The notes beneath the pieces were generated by a model. It searched no databases, was not told where the DNA came from, and saw only the letters and a program-made list of their open reading frames with translations. Position numbers and translations under genes: made by a program. Below, piece by piece: positions 51,951 to 64,000 of a DNA stretch of 64,000 nucleotides (positions within the stretch are counted from its first letter, which is position 1; every line of letters begins with the position of its first letter). The DNA comes from Siphonodentalium dalli (Eukaryota; Mollusca; Scaphopoda; Gadilida; Siphonodentaliidae), in the NCBI GenBank assembly GCA_032622095.1, contig CP136061.1, positions 231,940,944 through 232,004,943 of the forward strand, read 5' to 3'.

Positions 51951-54900
51951 TGTATGTACGAGACTTAACCGTTAGTTGTATGTACGAGACTTACCTGTTA
52001 GTTGTATGTACGAGACTTACCCGTTAGTTGTATGTACGAGACTCACCCGTTAGTTGTATGTACGAGACTTAACCGTTAGTTGTATGTACGAGACTTAACC
52101 GTTAGTTGCATGTACGAGACTTACCCGTTAGTTGTATGTACGAGACTTACCCGTTAGTTGTATGTACGAGACTTAACTGTTAGTTGTATGTACGAGACTT
52201 AACTGTTAGTTGTATGTACGAGACTTACCCGTTAGTTGTATGTACGAGACTTAACCGTTAGTTGTATGTACGAGACTTAACCGTTAGTTGCATGTACGAG
52301 ACTTACCCGTTAGTTGTATGTACGAGACTTACCCGTTAGTTGTATGTACGAGACTCACCTGTTAGTTGTATGTACGAGACTTAACCGTTAGTTGTATGTA
52401 CGAGACTTAACTGTTAGTTGTATGTACGAGACTTACCCGTTAGTTGTATGTACGAGACTTACCCGTTAGTTGTATGTACGAGACTTAACCGTTAGTTGTA
52501 TGTACGAGACTTAACCGTTAGTTGTATGTACGAGACTTAACCGTTAGTTGTATGTACGAGACTTAACCGTTAGTTGTATGTACGAGACTCACCCGTTAGT
52601 TGTATGTACGAGACTTACCCGTTAGTTGTATGTACGAGACTTACCCGTTAGTTGTATGTACGAGACTCACCCGTTAGTTGTATGTACGAGACTTACCCGT
52701 TAGTTGTATGTACGAGACTCACCCGTTAGTTGTATGTACGAGACTTACCTGTTAGTTGTATGTACGAGACTTACCCGTTAGTTGTATGTACGAGACTCAC
52801 CCGTTAGTTGTATGTACGAGACTTACCTGTTAGTTGTATGTACGAGACTTACCCGTTAGTTGTATGTACGAGACTTAACCGTTAGTTGTATGTACGAGAC
52901 TTAACCGTTAGTTGTATGTACGAGACTTAACCGTTAGTTGTATGTACGAGACTTAACCGTTAGTTGTATGTACGAGACTTAACCGTTAGTTGTATGTACG
53001 AGACTTAACTGTTAGTTGTATGTACGAGACTCACCCGTTAGTTGTATGTACGAGACTTAACCGTTAGTTGTATGTACGAGACTTAACCGTTAGTTGTATG
53101 TACGAGACTTACCTGTTAGTTGTATGTACGAGACTTACCTGTTAGTTGTATGTACGAGACTTACCTGTTAGTTGTATGTACGAGACTTAACCGTTAGTTG
53201 TATGTACGAGACTTAACCGTTAGTTGTATGTACGAGACTTACCTGTTAGTTGTATGTACGAGACTTACCTGTTAGTTGTATGTACGAGACTTACCTGTTA
53301 GTTGTATGTACGAGACTTACCTGTTAGTTGTATGTACGAGACTTACCCGTTAGTTGTATGTACGAGACTTAACCGTTAGTTGTATGTACGAGACTTAACC
53401 GTTAGTTGTATGTACGAGACTTAACCGTTAGTTGTATGTACGAGACTTAACTGTTAGTTGTATGTACGAGACTCACCCGTTAGTTGTATGTACGAGACTT
53501 AACCGTTAGTTGTATGTACGAGACTTAACCGTTAGTTGTATGTACGAGACTTACCTGTTAGTTGTATGTACGAGACTTACCTGTTAGTTGTATGTACGAG
53601 ACTTACCTGTTAGTTGTATGTACGAGACTTAACCGTTAGTTGTATGTACGAGACTTAACCGTTAGTTGTATGTACGAGACTTACCTGTTAGTTGTATGTA
53701 CGAGACTTACCTGTTAGTTGTATGTACGAGACTTACCTGTTAGTTGTATGTACGAGACTTACCCGTTAGTTGTATGTACGAGACTCACCCGTTAGTTGTA
53801 TGTACGAGACTTAACCGTTAGTTGTATGTACGAGACTCACCCGTTAGTTGTATGTACGAGACTTACCTGTTAGTTGTATGTACGAGACTTACCTGTTAGT
53901 TGTATGTACGAGACTTACCTGTTAGTTGTATGTACGAGACTTACCTGTTAGTTGTATGTACGAGACTTAACCGTAAGTTGTATGTACGAGACTTAACCGT
54001 TAGTTGTATGTACGAGACTTACCTGTTAGTTGTATGTACGAGACTTAACCGTTAGTTGTATGTACGAGACTTAACCGTTAGTTGTATGTACGAGACTTAC
54101 CCGTTAGTTGTATGTACGAGACTTACCTGTTAGTTGTATGTACGAGACTTAACCGTTAGTTGTATGTACGAGACTTACCTGTTAGTTGTATGTACGAGAC
54201 TTACCCGTTAGTTGTATGTACGAGACTTAACCGTTAGTTGTATGTACGAGACTTAACCGTTAGTTGTATGTACGAGACTTAACCGTTAGTTGTATGTACG
54301 AGACTTACCTGTTAGTTGTATGTACGAGACTTAACCGTTAGTTGTATGTACGAGACTTAACCGTTAGTTGTATGTACGAGACTTACCCGTTAGTTGCATG
54401 TACGAGACTTAACCGTTAGTTGTATGTACGAGACTTAACCGTTAGTTGTATGTACGAGACTTACCCGTTAGTTGTATGTACGAGACTTAACCGCTAGTTG
54501 TATGTACGAGACTTAACCGTTAGTTGTATGTACGAGACTTAACCGTTAGTTGCATGTACGAGACTTACCCGTTAGTTGTATGTACGAGACTTACCTGTTA
54601 GTTGTATGTACGAGACTTACCTGTTAGTTGTATGTACGAGACTTAACCGCTAGTTGTATGTACGAGACTTACCCGTTAGTTGTATGTACGAGACTTAACC
54701 GTTAGTTGTATGTACGAGACTTACCTGTTAGTTGTATGTACGAGACTTAACCGTTAGTTGTATGTACGAGACTTACCTGTTAGTTGTATGTACGAGACTT
54801 AACCGTTAGTTGTATGTACGAGACTTAACCGTTAGTTGTATGTACGAGACTTAACCGTTAGTTGTATGTACGAGATTTACCCGTTAGTTGTATGTACGAG

Positions 54901-57539
54901 ACTTAACCGTTAGTTGTATGTACGAGACTTAACCGTTAGTTGTATGTACGAGACTTACCCGTTAGTTGTATGTACGAGACTTAACCGTTAGTTGTATGTA
55001 CGAGACTTACCCGTTAGTTGCATGTACGAGACTTACCCGTTAGTTGTATGTACGAGACTTACCTGTTAGTTGTATGTACGAGACTTAACCGTTAGTTGTA
55101 TGTACGAGACTTACCTGTTAGTTGTATGTACGAGACTCACCCGTTAGTTGTATGTACGAGACTTACCCGTTAGTTGTATGTACGAGACTTACCCGTTAGT
55201 TGTATGTACGAGACTTACCCGTTAGTTGTATGTACGAGACTTAACCGTTAGTTGCATGTACGAGACTTACCTGTTAGTTGCATGTACGAGACTTAACCGT
55301 TAGTTGCATGTACGAGACTTAACCGTTAGTTGCATGTTCGAGACTTAACCGTTAGTTGCATGTACGAGACTTACCTGTTAGTTGTATGTACGAGACTTAA
55401 CCGTTAGTTGTATGTACGAGACTTACCTGTTAGTTGTATGTACGAGACTTACCCGTTAGTTGTATGTACGAGACTTACCCGTTAGTTGCATGTACGAGAC
55501 TTAACCGTTAGTTGTATGTACGAGACTTAACCGTTAGTTGTATGTACGAGACTTACCTGTTAGTTGTATGTACGAGACTTACCCGTTAGTTGTATGTACG
55601 AGACTTAACCGTTAGTTGTATGTACGAGACTTACCTGTTAGTTGCATGTACGAGACTTAACCGTTAGTTGTATGTACGAGACTTACCTGTTAGTTGCATG
55701 TACGAGACTTAACCGTTAGTTGTATGTACGAGACTTACCTGTTAGTTGCATGTACGAGACTTAACCGTTAGTTGTATGTACGAGACTTAACCGTTAGTTG
55801 TATGTACGAGACTTAACCGTTAGTTGTATGTACGAGACTTACCCGTTAGTTGCATGTACGAGACTTAACCGTTAGTTGTATGTACGAGACTTACCTGTTA
55901 GTTGCATGTACGAGACTTAACCGTTAGTTGTATGTACGAGACTTACCTGTTAGTTGCATGTACGAGACTTAACCGTTAGTTGTATGTACGAGACTTAACT
56001 GTTAGTTGTATGTACGAGACTTAACCGTTAGTTCTATGTACGAGACTTAACTGTTAGTTGTATGTACGAGACTTAACCGTTAGTTGTATGTACGAGACTT
56101 AACCGTTAGTTGTATGTACGAGACTTAACTGTTAGTTGTATGTACGAGACTTACCTGTTAGTTGTATGTACGAGACTTAACTGTTAGTTGTATGTACGAG
56201 ACTTACCTGTTAGTTGTATGTACGAGACTTACCCGTTAGTTGTATGTACGAGACTTAACTGTTAGTTGTATGTACGAGACTTACCTGTTAGTTGTATGTA
56301 CGAGACTTACCTGTTAGTTGTATGTACGAGACTTAACTGTTAGTTGTATGTACGAGACTTAACTGTTAGTTGTATGTACGAGACTTACCTGTTAGTTGTA
56401 TGTACGAGACTTACCTGTTAGTTGTATGTACGATACTTAACTGTTAGTTGTATGTACGAGACTTAACCGTTAGTTGCATGTACGAGACTTACCCGTTAGT
56501 TGCATGTACGAGACTTAACCGTTAGTTGCATGTACGAGACTTAACTGTTAGTTGCATGTACGAGACTTACCCGTTAGTTGCATGTACGAGACTTAACCGT
56601 TAGTTGCATGTACGAGACTTACCCGTTAGTTGCATGTACGAGACTTACCCGTTAGTTGCATGTACGAGACTTACCCGTTAGTTGCATGTACGAGACTTAA
56701 CTGTTAGTTGCATGTACGAGACTTACCCGTTAGTTGTATGTACGAGACTTAACCGTTAGTTGTATGTACGAGACTTAACCGTTAGTTGCATGTACGAGAC
56801 TTACCCGTTAGTTGCATGTACGAGACTTAACCGTTAGTTGCATGTACGAGACTTAACTGTTAGTTGCATGTACGAGACTTACCCGTTAGTTGCATGTACG
56901 AGACTTAACCGTTAGTTGCATGTACGAGACTTACCCGTTAGTTGTATGTACGAGACTTAACCGTTAGTTGCATGTACGAGACTTAACCGTTAGTTGTATG
57001 TACGAGACTTAACCGTTAGTTGCATGTACGAGACTTACCCGTTAGTTGTATGTACGAGACTTAACCGTTAGTTGCATGTACGATACTTATCCGTTAGTTG
57101 TATGTACGAGACTTAACCGTTAGTTGCATGTACGAGACTTACCCGTTAGTTGTATGTACGAGACTTAACCGTTAGTTGCATGTACGAGACTTACCCGTTA
57201 GTTGCATGTACGAGACTTAACCGTTAGTTGCATGTACGAGACTTAACTGTTAGTTGCATGTACGAGACTTACCCGTTAGTTGTATGTACGAGACTTAACC
57301 GTTAGTTGTATGTACGAGACTCACCCGTTAGTTGTATGTACGAGACTTACCCGTTAGTTGTATGTACGAGACTTAACCGTTAGTTGCATGTACGAGACTT
57401 ACCCGTTAGTTGCATGTACGAGACTTAACCGTTAGTTGCATGTACGAGACTTAACTGTTAGTTGCATGTACGAGACTTACCCGTTAGTTGCATGTACGAG
57501 ACTTACCCGTTAGTTGTATGTACGAGACTTACCTGTTAG

Positions 57540-60500
57540 TTGTATGTACGATACTTAACCGTTAGTTGTATGTACGAGACTTAACTGTTAGTTGTATGTA
57601 CGAGACTTAACTGTTAGTTGTATGTACGAGACTTAACTGTTAGTTGTATGTACGATACTTACCTGTTAGTTGTATGTACGAGACTTACCCGTTAGTTGCA
57701 TGTACGAGACTTAACCGTTAGTTGTATGTACGAGACTTAACCGTTAGTTGTATGTACGAGACTTACCTGTTAGTTGCATGTACGAGACTTACCCGTTAGT
57801 TGTATGTACGAGACTTATCCGTTAGTTGTATGTACGAGACTTATCCGTTAGTTGTATGTACGAGACTTACCTGTTAGTTGTATGTACGATACTTAACCGT
57901 TAGTTGTATGTACGATACTTAACCGTTAGTTGTATGTACGATACTTAACCGTTAGTTGTATGTACGAGACTTAACCGTTAGTTGTATGTACGAGACTTAC
58001 CCGTTAGTTGTATGTACGAGACTTATCCGTTAGTTGTATGTACGAGACTTATCCGTTAGTTGTATGTACGATACTTACCTGTTAGTTGTATGTACGAGAC
58101 TTACCCGTTAGTTGTATGTACGAGACTTACCTGTTTGTTGTATGTACGATACTTAACCGTTAGTTGTATGTACGATACTTAACCGTTAGTTGTATGTACG
58201 ATACTTACCTGTTAGTTGTATGTACGATACTTAACCGTTAGTTGTATGTACGATACTTACCTGTTAGTTGTATGTACGATACTTAACCGTTAGTTGTATG
58301 TACGAGACTTACCTGTTAGTTGTATGTACGATACTTAACCGTTAGTTGTATGTACGAGACTTACCTGTTAGTTGTATGTACGATACTTAACCGTTAGTTG
58401 TATGTACGAGACTTACCTGTTAGTTGTATGTACGATACTTACCTGTTAGTTGTATGTACGATACTTAACCGTTAGTTGTATGTACGATACTTACCTGTTA
58501 GTTGTATGTACGATACTTACCTGTTAGTTGTATGTACGATACTTAACCGTTAGTTGTATGTACGATACTTACCTGTTAGTTGTATGTACGATACTTAACC
58601 GTTAGTTGTATGTACGATACTTACCTGTTAGTTGTATGTACGATACTTAACCGTTAGTTGTATGTACGATACTTACCTGTTAGTTGTATGTACGATACTT
58701 AACCGTTAGTTGTATGTACGATACTTAACCGTTAGTTGTATGTACGATACTTACCTGTTAGTTGTATGTACGATACTTAACCGTTAGTTGTATGTACGAT
58801 ACTTACCTGTTAGTTGTATGTACGATACTTAACCGTTAGTTGTATGTACGATACTTACCCGTTAGTTGTATGTACGATACTTACCTGTTAGTTGTATGTA
58901 CGATACTTAACCGTTAGTTGTATGTACGAGACTTACCCGTTAGTTGTATGTACGATACTTAACCGTTAGTTGTATGTACGAGACTTATCCGTTAGTTGTA
59001 TGTACGATACTTATCCGTTAGTTGTATGTACGAGACTTACCCGTTAGTTGTATGTACGAGACTTACCCGTTAGTTGTATGTACGAGACTTACCCGTTAGT
59101 TGTATGTACGAGACTTATCCGTTAGTTGTATGTACGAGACTTATCCGTTAGTTGTATGTACGAGACTTATCCGTTAGTTGTATGTACGATACTTAACCGT
59201 TAGTTGTATGTACGATACTTACCCGTTAGTTGTATGTACGATACTTACCTGTTAGTTGTATGTACGATACTTAACCGTTAGTTGTATGTACGAGACTTAT
59301 CCGTTAGTTGTATGTACGATACTTATCCGTTAGTTGTATGTACGAGACTTACCCGTTAGTTGTATGTACGAGACTTACCCGTTAGTTGTATGTACGAGAC
59401 TTACCCGTTAGTTGTATGTACGAGACTTATCCGTTAGTTGTATGTACGAGACTTACCTGTTAGTTGTATGTACGATACTTAACCGTTAGTTGTATGTACG
59501 AGACTTATCCGTTAGTTGTATGTACGATACTTATCCGTTAGTTGTATGTACGAGACTTACCCGTTAGTTGTATGTACGAGACTTACCCGTTAGTTGTATG
59601 TACGAGACTTACCCGTTAGTTGTATGTACGAGACTTATCCGTTAGTTGTATGTACGAGACTTACCTGTTAGTTGTATGTACGATACTTAACCGTTAGTTG
59701 TATGTACGATACTTATCCGTTAGTTGTATGTACGAGACTTACCCGTTAGTTGTATGTACGATACTTAACCGTTAGTTGTATGTACGATACTTAACCGTTA
59801 GTTGTATGTACGATACTTACCTGTTAGTTGTATGTACGATACTTAACCGTTAGTTGTATGTACGATACTTAACCGTTAGTTGTATGTACGATACTTACCC
59901 GTTAGTTGTATGTACGATACTTACCTGTTAGTTGTATGTACGATACTTATCCGTTAGTTGTATGTACGATACTTACCCGTTAGTTGTATGTACGATACTT
60001 ACCCGTTAGTTGTATGTACGATACTTACCTGTTAGTTGTATGTACGATACTTATCCGTTAGTTGTATGTACGATACTTACCCGTTAGTTGTATGTACGAG
60101 ACTTATCCGTTAGTTGTATGTACGATACTTACCTGTTAGTTGTATGTACGATACTTAACCGTTAGTTGTATGTACGATACTTATCCGTTAGTTGTATGTA
60201 CGATACTTACCCGTTAGTTGTATGTACGATACTTACCTGTTAGTTGTATGTACGATACTTAACCGTTAGTTGTATGTACGATACTTAACCGTTAGTTGTA
60301 TGTACGATACTTAACCGTTAGTTGTATGTACGATACTTACCCGTTAGTTGTATGTACGATACTTACCTGTTAGTTGTATGTACGATACTTACCTGTTAGT
60401 TGTATGTACGATACTTATCCGTTAGTTGTATGTACGATACTTACCTGTTAGTTGTATGTACGATACTTATCCGTTAGTTGTATGTACGATACTTATCCGT

Positions 60501-63500
60501 TAGTTGTATGTACGAGACTTACCCGTTAGTTGTATGTACGAGACTTAACCGTTAGTTGTATGTACGATACTTACCTGTTAGTTGTATGTACGATACTTAA
60601 CCGTTAGTTGTATGTACGATACTTATCCGTTAGTTGTATGTACGATACTTACCCGTTAGTTGTATGTACGATACTTACCCGTTAGTTGTATGTACGATAC
60701 TTACCCGTTAGTTGTATGTACGATACTTACCTGTTAGTTGTATGTACGATACTTATCCGTTAGTTGTATGTACGATACTTACCCGTTAGTTGTATGTACG
60801 ATACTTACCCGTTATTTGTATGTACGATACTTACCCGTTAGTTGTATGTACGATACTTACCTGTTAGTTGTATGTACGATACTTATCCGTTAGTTGTATG
60901 TACGATACTTACCCGTTAGTTGTATGTACGATACTTACCCGTTAGTTGTATGTACGATACTTACCCGTTAGTTGTATGTACGATACTTACCTGTTAGTTG
61001 TATGTACGATACTTATCCGTTAGTTGTATGTACGATACTTACCCGTTAGTTGTATGTACGATACTTACCCGTTAGTTGTATGTACGATACTTACCTGTTA
61101 GTTGTATGTACGATATTTAACCGTTAGTTGTATGTACGATACTTATCCGTTAGTTGTATGTACGATACTTACCCGTTAGTTGTATGTACGATACTTACCC
61201 GTTAGTTGTATGTACGATACTTACCTGTTAGTTGTATGTACGATACTTACCCGTTAGTTGTATGTACGATACTTACCTGTTAGTTGTATGTACGATACTT
61301 ACCCGTTAGTTGTATGTACGATACTTACCTGTTAGTTGTATGTACGATACTTACCCGTTAGTTGTATGTACGATACTTACCCGTTAGTTGTATGTACGAT
61401 ACTTACCTGTTAGTTGTATGTACGATACTTACCCGTTAGTTGTATGTACGATACTTACCCGTTAGTTGTATGTACGATACTTACCCGTTAGTTGTATGTA
61501 CGATACTTACCCGTTAGTTGTATGTACGATACTTACCCGTTAGTTGTATGTACGATACTTACCCGTTAGTTGTATGTACGATACTTACCTGTTAGTTGTA
61601 TGTACGATACTTACCCGTTAGTTGTATGTACGATACTTACCTGTTAGTTGTATGTACGATACTTAACCGTTAGTTGTATGTACGATACTTATCCGTTAGT
61701 TGTATGTACGATACTTACCCGTTAGTTGTATGTACGATACTTACCCTTTAGTTGTATGTACGATACTTACCTGTTAGTTGTATGTACGATACTTATCCGT
61801 TAGTTGTATGTACGATACTTACCTGTTAGTTGTATGTACGATACTTATCCGTTAGTTGTATGTACGATACTTACCCGTTAGTTGTATGTACGATACTTAA
61901 CCGTTAGTTGTATGTACGATACTTACCTGTTAGTTGTATGTACGATACTTACCCGTTAGTTGTATGTACGATACTTATCCGTTAGTTGTATGTACGATAC
62001 TTACCTGTTAGTTGTATGTACGATACTTATCCGTTAGTTGTATGTACGATACTTACCCGTTAGTTGTATGTACGATACTTACCTGTTAGTTGTATGTACG
62101 ATACTTACCCGTTAGTTGTATGTACGATACTTACCTGTTAGTTGTATGTACGATACTTACCTGTTAGTTGTATGTACGATACTTACCCGTTAGTTGTATG
62201 TACGATACTTACCTGTTAGTTGTATGTACGATACTTATCCGTTAGTTGTATGTACGATACTTACCTGTTAGTTGTATGTACGATACTTAACCGTTAGTTG
62301 TATGTACGATACTTAACCGTTAGTTGTATGTACGAGACTTACCCGTTAGTTGTATGTACGATACTTACCCGTTAGTTGTATGTACGATACTTACCCGTTA
62401 GTTGTATGTACGATACTTAACCGTTAGTTGTATGTACGATACTTAACCGTTAGTTGTATGTACGATACTTATCCGTTAGTTGTATGTACGATACTTACCC
62501 GTTAGTTGTATGTACGATACTTACCCGTTAGTTGTATGTACGATACTTATCCGTTAGTTGTATGTACGATACTTACCCGTTAGTTGTATGTACGATACTT
62601 ACCTGTTAGTTGTATGTACGATACTTATCCGTTAGTTGTATGTACGATACTTACCCGTTAGTTGTATGTACGATACTTAACCGTTAGTTGTATGTACGAT
62701 ACTTACCTGTTAGTTGTATGTACGATACTTACCCGTTAGTTGTATGTACGATACTTATCCGTTAGTTGTATGTACGATACTTACCTGTTAGTTGTATGTA
62801 CGATACTTATCCGTTAGTTGTATGTACGATACTTACCTGTTAGTTGTATGTACGATACTTATCCGTTAGTTGTATGTACGATACTTACCCGTTAGTTGTA
62901 TGTACGATACTTACCCGTTAGTTGTATGTACGATACTTATCCGTTAGTTGTATGTACGATACTTACCCGTTAGTTGTATGTACGATACTTACCCGTTAGT
63001 TGTATGTACGATACTTATCCGTTAGTTGTATGTACGATACTTACCCGTTAGTTTGTATGTACGATACTTAACCCGTTAGTTGTATGTACGATACTTACCT
63101 GTTAGTTGTATGTACGATACTTACCCGTTAGTTGTATGTACGATACTTATCCGTTAGTTGTATGTACGATACTTACTGTTAGTTGTATGTACGATACTTA
63201 TCCGTTAGTTGTATGTACGATACTACCCGTTAGTTGTATGTACGATACTTACCTGTTAGTTGTATGTACGATACTTACCCGTTAGTTGTATGTACGATAC
63301 TTACCTGTTAGTTGTATGTACGATACTTACCTGTTAGTTGTATGTACGATACTTAACCGTTAGTTGTATGTACGAGACTTACCTGTTAGTTGTATGTACG
63401 ATACTTACCTGTTAGTTGTATGTACGATACTTAACCGTTAGTTGTATGTACGATACTTACCTGTTAGTTGTATGTACGATACTTACCTGTTAGTTGTATG

Positions 63501-64000
63501 TACGATACTTAACCGTTAGTTGTATGTACGATACTTACCTGTTAGTTGTATGTACGATACTTAACCGTTAGTTGTATGTACGATACTTAACCGTTAGTTG
63601 TATGTACGATACTTACCTGTTAGTTGTATGTACGATACTTAAACCGTTAGTTTGTATGACGATACTTACCTGTTAGTTGTATGTACGATACTTAACCGTT
63701 AGTTGTATGTACGATACTTACCCGTTTAGTTGTATGTACGATACTTACCTGTTAGTTGTTATGTACGATACTTAACCGTTAGTTGTATGTACGATACTTA
63801 CCTGTTAGTTGTATGTACGATACTTAACGTTAGTTGTATGTACGAGACTTACCCGTTAGTTGTATGTACGATACTTAACCGTTAGTTGTATGTACGAGGA
63901 CTTACCCGTTAGTTTGTATGTACGATACTTAACCGTTAGTTGTATGTACGATACTTAACCGTTAGTTGTATGTACGAGACTTACCCGTTAGTTGTATGTA
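57540..64000. repeat. GATACTT-rich subfamily zone of the 26-bp array
   Basis: From about 57.5 kb the GAGACTT form gives way to GATACTT, usually followed by ACCTG, AACCG, ATCCG or ACCCG. By eye about 55-60 units read ATACTTACCTG. The same form is rare from 40 to 57 kb and was not seen before 40 kb. Near 60720-61010 a 130-bp (5-unit) block occurs about three times in a row. Confidence 0.8.
63040..64000. other. Indel-rich terminal kilobase, probable consensus-quality loss
   Basis: About twelve single-base indels occur here, against essentially none in the preceding 45 kb. Examples are GTTTGTATG near 63053, TTAACCCG near 63069, CTTACTGTT near 63174, GATACTACCC near 63222, TTAAACCG near 63641, GTATGACG near 63657, GTTGTTATG near 63759, TTAACGTT near 63827 and CGAGGACTT near 63898. 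The abrupt onset fits thin read support at a contig end better than biology. Confidence 0.7.

Larger units (their letters stand above)
17686..64000. repeat. 26-bp satellite array, about 1780 units, open at the right edge
   Basis: The basic unit goes from GTTGTATGTACGAGACTT to ACCCGTTA and repeats every 26 bases. Comparing positions 780 bases (30 units) apart shows the same phase at every step from about 17780 to 63040. Variation is confined to a few sites: G(T/C)ATG, T(A/T)CG, GA(G/T)ACTT, TTA(C/T/A)CC versus TCACCC, CCG versus CTG, and TAG versus TGG, AAG or TTG. The consensus carries a TAG stop in one of the three rotating frames, so open frames of 60-155 codons appear only where consecutive variants remove it. 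No gene is inferred. The right end lies beyond the window. Confidence 0.98.

Noticed and set aside
17686-64000. CRISPR-like array (26-bp direct repeats)
   Set aside because: The repeats are head to tail with no unique spacers, no cas-like genes are present, and the surroundings are eukaryotic.
17686-64000. Telomeric or subtelomeric repeat array
   Set aside because: The unit is not TTAGGG-like and no short telomere motif is found in tandem. A subtelomeric position cannot be excluded from sequence alone.
17686-64000. UGUAUGUA in sense RNA as a PUF or CELF binding site
   Set aside because: It differs from the UGUANAUA consensus at a key position, and such short motifs arise easily. There is no evidence of transcription.

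Overview
This window looks like repeat-dominated intergenic or heterochromatic DNA from a eukaryote, most likely an invertebrate animal. I found no convincing protein-coding gene, tRNA, rRNA, operon or CRISPR array. The evidence for a eukaryote is AT-rich spacers, CA/ATC/TTG microsatellites, transposons with terminal inverted repeats and target-site duplications, a broken retroposon-like 3' end with AATAAA and a TTGAA-type tail, and very long satellite arrays. The TTGAA-type tail and dispersed G-tract repeats made me think of molluscs. That is an impression and not a demonstrated assignment.

Layout. Positions 1-4300 are AT-rich sequence carrying mobile-element debris: three G-tract-ended repeat copies, a nested pair of inverted-repeat transposons at 2338-3365, and a 534-bp element flanked by TTAA at 3625-4166. 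Positions 4310-8263 hold simple repeats and three short tandem arrays (42-bp units at about 4694-5217, 43-bp units at 6065-6881, 32-bp units at 7352-7862). They are followed by a degenerate retroposon-like 3' end (7914-8263). Positions 8325-17089 are one 55-bp satellite of about 159 units, with higher-order duplication. After a 596-bp spacer, a 26-bp satellite runs from 17686 to the window edge at 64000, about 1780 units, and its right end is not seen. By my count the five arrays make up about 89% of the window.

How the parts relate. The 26-bp array keeps exact 26-bp register from about 17780 to 63040, so it has evolved by base substitution and block duplication with no net indels. Duplicated blocks of 130, 260, about 494/520, 650, 2002 and 3380 bp can be read directly. 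Variant types change in zones along the array. In the distal zone (about 57.5-64 kb) many units read ATACTTACCTG, which equals the conserved 5' end of metazoan U1 snRNA. The opposite strand then reads as an ideal 5' splice site in each such unit. The last kilobase suddenly contains about a dozen single-base indels, which points to a poorly polished contig end. The longer open frames in this window are consequences of tandem repetition and are not annotated as genes.
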